Origin: CALFUK01 sp964450495
Lineage (GTDB): Bacteria > Bacteroidota > Bacteroidia > Chitinophagales > Saprospiraceae
Length of the DNA stretch: 44,284 nt
Reading direction: 5' to 3'
NCBI GenBank assembly: GCA_964450495.1
Contig: CAYVFU010000035.1
Span: forward strand, 1-44,284
Shown here: piece by piece, positions 1 to 6,686 of the stretch
Layout: each line of letters opens with the position of its first letter
How positions within the stretch are numbered: the first letter of the stretch is position 1
Translations under genes and position numbers: made by a program
Notes under the pieces: generated by a model
What the model was told of the DNA's origin: nothing
Databases searched by the model: none
The model's input: only the letters and a program-made list of their open reading frames with translations

Positions 1-42
1 AAAGAGATTAGATCTTAAGGGGCTTTACTGGTTATTCGTCTG

Positions 43-1620
43 TCATATATTTAGGCAACACCTTTTATATTTCTTACCACTTCCACATGGGCATTTTTCA
101 TTCCGACCTATTTTGCGTTCAGCTATGAATGGTTTTTTACGTAAATAAAATTCATCGCTAAAATCAGCAATGGAATACTCATTTTCTTCATTGTATCCAG
201 CCCATGTTGATGTGATGTTCTTATATCGATCGAATATTGAGAGTAAATCTCTTTTATAGTTGAAATTGTCATGTTGAGAAAATGCTTTCTGTACTTCAGT
301 CCAAGGTCCACATATTCCTATTGAAACAATTTCTTTTTCAAACAACTGTTTAATTACTGGTAGTAACTTATCTCCTTTTATATGGATCAGATCACAAATC
401 ATAAATGCAATTAGATCAGTATCTATGACGTTATCATCGATGCTACTGTTTAGGAAAAATTTTATGATATCATCAAACCAACTTATGATTTCATTAAGTC
501 TTTCTGGATGGTGAAACACAATTTGTTCTGCCATATCAAGAAAATTATTTCTAGCATAGGTATTCATTCCTGGTCTAAAAATAAATTCCTTGCACGCTTC
601 TAAATTGGTAGCAGCTATTTTGTATAATGGTTCCCAAAGCATGTCAACAGTAAAATCACCAAAGTAAAAGTCAAAGTATTCTTCTGATTGACTCAAAACA
701 TCAACTACAGTATCAAAGATATTAGAGGCTTGAAGCTCTCCCAAAATATAAATTGCATGAATTGGAAAAGTCATTGTTTCTTCATTCCAACCATTTTTAT
801 TCACCAATTTTTGGTAATGATCAAATCGGATAATACTATCTTTTAGAACCAGTTCTAGGTCTTGTAAAAGAGTCTCTCTTGGAAGGGATAGAATAGCTTG
901 TAATTTTTCTTTATCAATGTACAGGCCGTGTCTATACAACTCTTTAATTTCTTGATGCAAAAATATGGGTTCTTTACTGTCGCGATAAATTTTCTGAGGA
1001 TTTGTAACTACTAATATTTTATTTTTTTGTTCTTCTTCAAAGCGCTTACTACTTGCTTTTATTCTCTCTATAAAAATATGCTTGGATATCATTTCTGTAT
1101 CAGTAGAGTCTGGTGCAATTTGCTTCAATAAATCATATCGTATTTCTGCTTGTTCAATATTATCTATTGCAGTATAATAAAGAATTGTACTCTTTAAGAA
1201 CGATGTGACTTCATTTAAATGAAAAGTTCTACGATTTGGATAAAGACTTTTTAGTTCCATTTCATGACCAAGCACCTCAGGTATTTTGCTATACTCTTCT
1301 TTTAAGTAATACTCATTTGCTAGATTCAGTTTGCCGAATAAATAATTTGGATGTTCGGCAATTATCCATTTATTGACATCATACATTTTTTGAGTCATAT
1401 TAAGTTGTCCATAGAGTACAGATAAATAATTCTTTAATTGAGGGTTATTAGGATACTTTTCTATGGCAGAAAGTATTTTTGGTATACTTGCCTTTTTCCC
1501 TTTTAATGCCATTTGATGGTATTTTTCAAGTGTACGTGACAGTTGAGGGTTAATGGCATTTTGATCGTCCAAAAATTGTGGATCAGTAGTTATATTATAG
1601 CTCAATTTTATATGTTTCAT
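43..1620 (-). CDS. SEC-C motif protein with TPR-like and DUF1186-like regions
   Basis: A 525-residue protein starting at ATG 1620. The last ~20 residues hold a textbook SEC-C zinc-binding motif (GRNEKCPCGSGKKYKRCC), with the CxCx8CC metal ligands also found at the C terminus of SecA and in many unrelated proteins. Residues ~40-140 are helical and TPR-like (repeating LSVLYGQL/LNLANEYYL patterns). The middle (~280-400), with an IHAIYILGELQA segment, resembles the DUF1186 HEAT-like family. No signal peptide or membrane segment is visible, so it is probably cytoplasmic. SEC-C tails often mediate protein or ribosome contacts, but the role here is unknown. It stands alone, 238 bp from the next gene. 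The domain calls come from reading the sequence; SEC-C is certain and DUF1186 is likely. Confidence 0.85.
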   Translation of the reverse strand: MKHIKLSYNITTDPQFLDDQNAINPQLSRTLEKYHQMALKGKKASIPKILSAIEKYPNNPQLKNYLSVLYGQLNMTQKMYDVNKWIIAEHPNYLFGKLNLANEYYLKEEYSKIPEVLGHEMELKSLYPNRRTFHLNEVTSFLKSTILYYTAIDNIEQAEIRYDLLKQIAPDSTDTEMISKHIFIERIKASSKRFEEEQKNKILVVTNPQKIYRDSKEPIFLHQEIKELYRHGLYIDKEKLQAILSLPRETLLQDLELVLKDSIIRFDHYQKLVNKNGWNEETMTFPIHAIYILGELQASNIFDTVVDVLSQSEEYFDFYFGDFTVDMLWEPLYKIAATNLEACKEFIFRPGMNTYARNNFLDMAEQIVFHHPERLNEIISWFDDIIKFFLNSSIDDNVIDTDLIAFMICDLIHIKGDKLLPVIKQLFEKEIVSIGICGPWTEVQKAFSQHDNFNYKRDLLSIFDRYKNITSTWAGYNEENEYSIADFSDEFYLRKKPFIAERKIGRNEKCPCGSGKKYKRCCLNI

Positions 1621-1858
1621 TTTTAAATTTCATTAAATATTTTGTGTTCAGTCCAGCGTTTATCGCTAAGATAGAGAAGATTTATGATTGCGATATGCAG
1701 TTTGTATAAGTCTTAGCATTTTACTTTTTTTTATTAGTTAATTTAATGGAAGCATTTAAACAATGGTTACTAGGTGTACCATGCACGAGCTTATCGGCTA
1801 TTAGGTAAGATGCCAAGGCAAGACACTTGCGTCGATTCACTAATAGCGGAATAGGGGA

Positions 1859-2617
1859 TTATTTACTCACCACAAAACCCAAACAATTCCAACGTACGGA
1901 ATTTCCGTGTCCATCCAATGGTTCATTGACGATTATGTCCTCATTCCAATCTAAAATCTCAAAGCCAATTTCTGTTAGCAGATTTGATAATTGACTGGGT
2001 GGATAATACATTTTCCAATGGTCGGCTGACTTAAAATTTAATGGAGAGACCAGAATTAATTTACCAGAAGTTTTTAATACTCGGTACATTTCTTCTAATC
2101 CTTTTATTGGATTGTCTAATCGATCGAGCACGAAACTACTCAATACCATATGTTGGCTATTTTCTGCGAAAGGTAAATGCTCAGCTTTGGCTAATCCAAA
2201 TGTTAGGTTATGGTGTTGCTCTCCCTTATGTGAATGTTGATCTAAACCTTTATCTGTCAAGTCAATCGAAATTTCCTTGCCTTCTACCCAAAATTCATTT
2301 GCGCGTTTTAGCATTTGATAACTGTAGTCAATCCCCCAACAAGATGATTTAGGATAGTGCTTTGCCATACTTGCTATCCATCTGCCGACGCCACAACCGA
2401 CTTCCAAGATGTTGATATTTGTTTCAGTTGAATAGTGTAGTTGTGCAAAATCAATGATTGGTTGAAAGGAGTATTTTTCCCAAAATTGGTCTGCTAGATG
2501 TAGTGCGGATTGTCTAACCACCATGTCGTGATAATGCTCATAAATATCTTGTTGAAATTCGAGTTCTGTTTTATTATAGAAAAATGGAATTCCTTTTCTT
2601 GTGGTCAATGGTCGCAT
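1859..2617 (-). CDS. class I SAM-dependent methyltransferase
   Basis: A 252-residue protein from ATG 2617. Motif I is clear at residues 70-79 (ILEVGCGVGR), followed by the acidic post-I strand (GIDYSYQML) that binds the SAM ribose. A motif like LSSFVLDRLDNP and the strand RVLKTSGKLILVSPLNF complete the Rossmann-like methyltransferase fold (Methyltransf_11/25 type). The ~65 N-terminal residues form a helical cap typical of small-molecule methyltransferases. The substrate cannot be told from the sequence. It resembles ubiquinone/menaquinone-type and tellurite-type enzymes only at fold level. It has no operon partner, with 238 bp on one side and 420 bp on the other. Confidence 0.85.
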   Translation of the reverse strand: MRPLTTRKGIPFFYNKTELEFQQDIYEHYHDMVVRQSALHLADQFWEKYSFQPIIDFAQLHYSTETNINILEVGCGVGRWIASMAKHYPKSSCWGIDYSYQMLKRANEFWVEGKEISIDLTDKGLDQHSHKGEQHHNLTFGLAKAEHLPFAENSQHMVLSSFVLDRLDNPIKGLEEMYRVLKTSGKLILVSPLNFKSADHWKMYYPPSQLSNLLTEIGFEILDWNEDIIVNEPLDGHGNSVRWNCLGFVVSK

Positions 2618-3037
2618 TGCTATTATTTGTTTTTTTTTAAAGCACAGCAGATTAAAATTATATTTTCTGGATTATCTCTCCTGTGAAGTTTTGAGCTTTA
2701 TATTTTCTTTGTTGGTTAATGCACTTCCATTATTCCTTTTGTTTCATAGTTCTATAATTAAAATTATCAATTTATTTTTCTGGACTCTATTGCAAAACTT
2801 TTTTAATGTACTAATAGACAATTACTGAAGGGAATAAGAGTATTATGGGTTTAACAATCCATTCACATATAGTGTGATATAAATCAGACTATTAATAAAA
2901 TAAAATTATTGGAATAGATCTCTTACTCAAGTTAAGCTGACTATAAAGTTTAATTTATTACCAATTTAGACAACCGGTAGACAGTTAATACTAAGTGCTT
3001 CGAGAATTACATTATGCTTACAGCATGAATAGTTAGA
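2618..3037. other. AT-rich intergenic region, no gene seen
   Basis: This 420-bp stretch lies between the methyltransferase start and the glyA stop. It is very AT-rich. A 75-codon plus-strand frame starting at 2601 encodes an F/L/I-rich string of the kind AT-rich DNA gives by chance, so I do not call it. A small hairpin (TGCT-TAC-AGCA, ~3015-3025) lies just past the glyA stop but has no U-tract, so it is not a convincing terminator. I saw no exact TAnnTTTG box in the orientation that would serve the methyltransferase. Confidence 0.6.
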
Positions 3038-4321
3038 TCACATCACCGGCACACCCTCGTCATGATATAGAGGAAACTCTACCATGTAGTCATTAACACT
3101 CTCTCTGACAGAATTAATTCTAGCCTCATCAGCAATGTCAGTAAGTACATAATCGATCCAATCCACAACCTGTAGGCAATCCTTTTCTTTTAGTCCTCTT
3201 GTTGTCGCTGCAGCTGTACCAATGCGCATTCCTGAAGTGACAAATGGACTCTTGTCATCAAATGGTACCATATTCTTATTGATCGTAATATCTGCTTTTA
3301 CCAAATTGTTCTCTGCTTCTTTACCTGTGATGCCTTTTGATCTTAAGTCGATCAACATCAAATGATTATCTGTACCACCTGAAATGATCTTATATCCTCT
3401 TTTGACAAATTCATCTGCCATGACTTGTGCATTCTTGATGACTTGAGTGCCATAATCTTTAAATGCCTGTGTATTGGCTTCGGCGAATGCAATGGCTTTT
3501 GCGGCGATCACGTGCTCCAGTGGTCCACCTTGCATTCCAGGGAATACAGCACTGTTCATGATAGAGGACATTTTGATTGGATTGCCTTTTTTGGTGGTCC
3601 GTCCCCATGGATTGTTGAAATCTTTGCCTAGCATGATGATGCCTCCTCTTGGTCCTCTAAGCGTTTTGTGTGTAGTCGAACTCACAATATGGCAATGTGG
3701 TATTGGGTCTTTAAGGTGATTACCTGCGATTAAGCCTGCAGGATGGGCGATATCAGCCAGTAATAGAGCGCCAACCTCATCAGCAATCGCTCTGAATCTT
3801 GCATAATCCCAATCTCTTGAATATGCAGACGCACCACAAATAATCAATTTTGGTTTGTGTTCCTTTGCAAGGTGCTCGACCTTATCCATATCAATGACTC
3901 CTGTATCCTCTTCTACGCCATAGAATTTAGGGTTGTAGACTTTACCTGAAAAGTTTACAGGCGATCCATGTGACAAGTGACCACCGTGAGCTAAATCAAA
4001 ACCAAGTACAGTATCTCCTGGCTGTAGACAAGCAAGGAATATTGCAGCGTTTGCTTGCGCACCTGAATGTGGTTGCACATTCGCGTAAGCTGCACCAAAC
4101 AAGTCTTTCAGTCTGTCAATGGCGATTTGCTCTACTTCATCGACAACCTCACAACCACCATAGTATCGCTTGCCTGGATAGCCTTCAGCATATTTATTGG
4201 TTAGACATGTGCCCATAGCATTGATGACTGCACGGCTACAAAAGTTTTCCGAAGCAATCAATTCAACACCTTTGATTTGACGTACTTCTTCTTTTTTTAT
4301 GAGGTCGAAAATAGGATCCAT
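3038..4321 (-). CDS. glyA: serine hydroxymethyltransferase
   Basis: A full-length, 427-residue PLP enzyme that interconverts serine plus tetrahydrofolate with glycine plus 5,10-methylene-THF, the main one-carbon source in the cytoplasm. The PLP-lysine motif VSSTTHKTLRGPRGG is intact, with the Schiff-base lysine at about residue 219. The N-terminal GVELIASENF and the substrate-binding NKYAEGYPGKRYYGG and QPHSGAQAN motifs are all present. The ATG at 4321 begins MDPIFDLIKKEE, as expected for the family. A TACATTTG -7 box lies 23-30 nt upstream on the same strand. It is transcribed away from the MFS gene, with a 268-bp divergent region between them. Confidence 0.98.
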   Translation of the reverse strand: MDPIFDLIKKEEVRQIKGVELIASENFCSRAVINAMGTCLTNKYAEGYPGKRYYGGCEVVDEVEQIAIDRLKDLFGAAYANVQPHSGAQANAAIFLACLQPGDTVLGFDLAHGGHLSHGSPVNFSGKVYNPKFYGVEEDTGVIDMDKVEHLAKEHKPKLIICGASAYSRDWDYARFRAIADEVGALLLADIAHPAGLIAGNHLKDPIPHCHIVSSTTHKTLRGPRGGIIMLGKDFNNPWGRTTKKGNPIKMSSIMNSAVFPGMQGGPLEHVIAAKAIAFAEANTQAFKDYGTQVIKNAQVMADEFVKRGYKIISGGTDNHLMLIDLRSKGITGKEAENNLVKADITINKNMVPFDDKSPFVTSGMRIGTAAATTRGLKEKDCLQVVDWIDYVLTDIADEARINSVRESVNDYMVEFPLYHDEGVPVM

Positions 4322-4343
4322 TATAGTGCTTGTTTTATGCCTG

Positions 4344-4351
4344 CAAATGTA
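4344..4351 (-). promoter_or_regulatory. candidate -7 box of glyA promoter
   Basis: Read on the minus strand this is TACATTTG, an exact match to the Bacteroidota sigma-A -7 consensus TAnnTTTG. Transcription would start near 4339, giving a ~18-nt leader before the glyA ATG. I did not find a TTG -33 element at the usual ~20-nt spacing, so the call rests on the -7 box and its position. Confidence 0.5.
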
Positions 4352-4415
4352 TTATAAAACATGCTAACATGATGCATCTTATTTCAACAGAATGTAATTC
4401 CATTTCAAAAAAAAG

Positions 4416-4446
4416 TTGAATCTTGATTTTATTAACTATACATTTG
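4416..4446 (+). promoter_or_regulatory. strong candidate promoter for the MFS leader (TTG-N20-TACATTTG)
   Basis: TTG at 4416-4418 is followed by 20 nt and then TACATTTG at 4439-4446. This matches both elements of the Bacteroidota housekeeping promoter (TTG, ~19-21 nt, TAnnTTTG). The predicted transcript begins near 4452. It therefore carries a ~130-nt untranslated leader before the MFS start at 4590, and that leader contains the intrinsic terminator at 4547-4580. Confidence 0.65.
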
Positions 4447-4451
4447 AAATG

Positions 4452-4589
4452 AAATTTAGATAAATGAGAAAATCTAGAAATACATATACTAATTCTTGGA
4501 CTCCTAACGGATGCTGAGGTAAGTAGTATTTCTATTATTAAGATATAGCCTTACCGACGTACTCGGTAGGGCTTTTTTTTGTGCGTATT
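4452..4589 (+). promoter_or_regulatory. structured leader RNA, attenuator or riboswitch-like, family not recognised
   Basis: Between the predicted start site (~4452) and the MFS ATG (4590) there is no room for a gene, but there are several nested pairings. TAGAT (4457-4461) pairs with ATCTA (4472-4476). ATACTA (4486-4491) pairs with TAGTAT (4524-4529), enclosing CTT/AAG (4495-4497/4521-4523) and CCT/AGG (4503-4505/4517-4519) around an ACGGATGCTG-type loop. GGTAAG (4518-4523) is also complementary to CTTACC (4550-4555), which is part of the 5' arm of the terminator. The closed upstream fold and an anti-terminator are thus mutually exclusive, as in transcription attenuators. The pairings are seen; a regulatory function is inference. 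A short independent sRNA is the alternative. Confidence 0.5.
4547..4580 (+). terminator. intrinsic terminator immediately before the MFS start
   Basis: AGCCTTACCGA (4547-4557), loop CGTAC, TCGGTAGGGCT (4563-4573): an 11-bp stem with one G-T wobble. A run of eight T (4573-4580) follows it. It ends only 9 nt before the ATG of the MFS gene on the same strand. The gene upstream, glyA, runs the other way, so the terminator can only act on RNA started in this intergenic region. Confidence 0.85.
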
Positions 4590-5786
4590 ATGAAGATATT
4601 CAAGTTTTATATTGATTCGTTTTCAGGGTTGAGTCGAGAGGTTTGGCTGATTTCATTGATTTATTTGGTAAATCGATGTGGTGAAATGGTGATCCCTTTT
4701 ATGAGTCTGTACATTACGCAAGAGCTGGGTTGGACAAAGTCGCAAGCAGGGGTTGTCTTAACTTGTTTTGGTCTTGGTGCTTTGATAGGCTCTAATGTTG
4801 GCGGATATCTTACAGATCGAATTGGTAATTTCAAAGTCATGGCCATCAGTTTGTTTGGTACAGCTATTGGTTTTACCTGCATCATGTTTTTTACATCTTT
4901 CTATACATTGAGTGGTTGGTTATTCATCACTGCTTTATTTTCTAGTGCTTTTAGTCCTGCCGCCTTTGGAGCAGTTAGTGTATATGGAAATAAGGAAAAT
5001 GCTGCCAGAGGTTATTCTTTACTTAGAATGGCGATCAATTTAGGGGTAGCCATTGGTCCTGCTGTCGGTGGTTTTGTGGCAAGCGCTTACAGTTACAATT
5101 GGTTGTTTATATTAGATGGATTGACATGTGCACTCGCTGGGATTGTATTGTTTCTTGTCTTGTCTCACATTAATGAACCCCCGAAGCATTTGTCAAAAGA
5201 AAAAGAAGAGTCTGATTATTCACCATATACAGACAGGCGACTTATCTTATTTTTGTTTTTCAACTTGATTAACATGATCGCTTTTTTTCAGATCATCTTT
5301 GCAGTTCCTGTTTACTTTAGGGAAGAACTGTTGCTATCTGAATTTTGGATTGGTGTCTTTTTTACTGTTAATGGGTTATTGATATTTACTTGTGAAATGC
5401 CTCTTATTTATCTAATTGAAAAGAAGGATAGCTATCTCTTGCCAATGGCTTTAGGTGCGATAGCCATAGGATTTTCTTTTTTAAGTTTGAATCTATTCGC
5501 GATTCCATTAATGGCAATAGCTTCATATTCCTTATTGATCGCCTTCGGAGAGATCATTAACTTTCCATTAATTCCAACATTAGCAATGAGGCAATCCGAT
5601 GAGAAAAGTCAAGGCAAGACAATGGGACTAGTCTCTATGATGTTTGCTTTTGCATTTACTTTTGCTCCTATAATGGGATTACCAGTCGTAGAGAAAATTG
5701 GGTTCTACAATTACTTCTTTCTGGCATGTGCGTTCTCTGTTATTTCTGGAATATGCTTGTTGTTAATGAGACAGAAAGTACTGTAA
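4590..5786 (+). CDS. major facilitator superfamily transporter
   Basis: A 398-residue inner-membrane transporter with about 12 hydrophobic segments. MFS motif A lies between TM2 and TM3 (GGYLTDRIG, ~residues 74-82), and the motif-B-like LRMAINLGVAIGPAVGG is in TM4/5. The overall pattern resembles drug-efflux MFS proteins of the MdtH/Bcr type; the substrate cannot be told. I start it at ATG 4590. A GTG at 4581 is in frame but would begin inside the terminator T-tract. No Shine-Dalgarno sequence is possible there, which is normal for Bacteroidota. The terminator-bearing leader suggests that expression is controlled by transcription read-through. It is a single gene; the next gene is convergent. 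Confidence 0.92.
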   Translation: MKIFKFYIDSFSGLSREVWLISLIYLVNRCGEMVIPFMSLYITQELGWTKSQAGVVLTCFGLGALIGSNVGGYLTDRIGNFKVMAISLFGTAIGFTCIMFFTSFYTLSGWLFITALFSSAFSPAAFGAVSVYGNKENAARGYSLLRMAINLGVAIGPAVGGFVASAYSYNWLFILDGLTCALAGIVLFLVLSHINEPPKHLSKEKEESDYSPYTDRRLILFLFFNLINMIAFFQIIFAVPVYFREELLLSEFWIGVFFTVNGLLIFTCEMPLIYLIEKKDSYLLPMALGAIAIGFSFLSLNLFAIPLMAIASYSLLIAFGEIINFPLIPTLAMRQSDEKSQGKTMGLVSMMFAFAFTFAPIMGLPVVEKIGFYNYFFLACAFSVISGICLLLMRQKVL

Positions 5787-6016
5787 TCTAAATACTGTAA
5801 GAAGTTTCGAGGATGTGCATATAATCAAGATAATTACTAAAAGTGCTATTTTATAGTTCGACTGTCTTCATGTTTATAAAACCCTAGCATAATCCGTTGT
5901 ATTAAGGCCTTTCATGGAGCACCTTTTTTACAACCCACAAGAGATCCAGTCATAAACCAGAACTCTTGTGTAGTTGTAGGGCTAATAAGCCATGCGGAAA
6001 TTGGGATGCTTTTAAT

Positions 6017-6514
6017 TTAGATCAGTGAACTAAGTGTTGTCAGCAGATCATCAAATATTGTATGGTCGAATCCTACAGATTGCTTCAAAATTTTGCCTTC
6101 CTTATCCAGAAGGAACATTCGGGGAATCACATAATCGCCGATCTGGTTAAATAAATATTGATTTGGGTCAGGTATAAATGCAAAAGCATAACCAGTGCGA
6201 TATTGGAAGCTTGTCAAGGACATCGCATCGTCAGTAGATCCAATCGCATAGATATTTAATCTAGATTGCCAAGAAGAGGGTAGTCCTTCATCAAGCATTT
6301 TTAATTTTTGCAGACAAGGCGGACAGCGTGTTCCAAAGAAAACAACAATACTTGGTTTACCGATTAATGACTTATCTGAAATGAGATTGCCATCAATGTC
6401 AGCTTGTTCAAATGTGATGAATTGATCACCAACATTCGTGTAGAATTGTTGGCCATTTACTTGAAAACTTGAAAGGAGCCAAAAAATGGTCCAAATTTGA
6501 GATTTGAATAGCAT
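6017..6514 (-). CDS. TlpA-like periplasmic thioredoxin-fold protein
   Basis: A 165-residue protein with an N-terminal hydrophobic segment and a signal-peptidase-like site near VNGQQ (residues ~19-23). The mature part is a TlpA/AhpC-TSA-type thioredoxin fold with a CPPC redox pair (FFGTRCPPC, ~residues 60-68) and the cis-proline loop (YVIPRMFLL). Its small size fits a minimal redoxin. Likely roles are reduction of periplasmic disulphides or delivery of reductant to a partner; none is visible nearby. It starts at ATG 6514. The strong terminator at 6628-6660 separates it from the repeat-protein gene upstream, so it needs its own promoter. Confidence 0.85.
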   Translation of the reverse strand: MLFKSQIWTIFWLLSSFQVNGQQFYTNVGDQFITFEQADIDGNLISDKSLIGKPSIVVFFGTRCPPCLQKLKMLDEGLPSSWQSRLNIYAIGSTDDAMSLTSFQYRTGYAFAFIPDPNQYLFNQIGDYVIPRMFLLDKEGKILKQSVGFDHTIFDDLLTTLSSLI

Positions 6515-6627
6515 AGGTTTTGGGATTAGGTATATGGGAAACTTAGGAGCTTAGATTAAGCCCTAGTATAATGCTTTAGTTAAGTCATCTAGTATGTTGT
6601 CCAGTATTAAAAAAACCTTAAGGGCAT

Positions 6628-6660
6628 AAAAAAACCCTGTTGGCAGTACCAACAGGGTTT
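6628..6660 (-). terminator. intrinsic terminator of the repeat-protein gene
   Basis: A perfect 12-bp stem (AAACCCTGTTGG at 6632-6643, CCAACAGGGTTT at 6649-6660) with a 5-nt loop. On the minus strand it is followed by seven T (6634-6628). It lies 27 nt beyond the stop of the 6687-8765 gene. The T-rich side faces the minus strand, so it ends that transcript. Confidence 0.9.
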
Positions 6661-6686
6661 ATATATAATTGATGGGATATTATCAA

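Noticed and set aside
1797..1847. GCTATTAG/CTAATAGC inverted repeat downstream of the methyltransferase gene
   Set aside because: An 8-bp stem with a 35-nt loop and no T-tract; a chance match is possible in this composition.
2601..2828. 75-codon plus-strand frame rich in Phe, Leu and Ile
   Set aside because: It starts antisense to the methyltransferase, lies in very AT-rich DNA, and has the composition chance translation of such DNA gives. No promoter box and no recognisable family.
4498..4562. ACGG and ACGT loops resembling the ACGR loops of guanidine-II (mini-ykkC) riboswitches
   Set aside because: The stems around the loops do not fit the short GC-rich hairpins of that class, and the second loop is ACGT, not ACGR. 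I keep the leader as unassigned.
5931..5976. Inverted repeat CACAAGAG/CTCTTGTG with outer CAAC/GTTG between the convergent MFS and thioredoxin genes
   Set aside because: An 8-bp stem with a ~19-nt loop and no T-tract on either strand. It may be a weak bidirectional terminator but cannot be supported.
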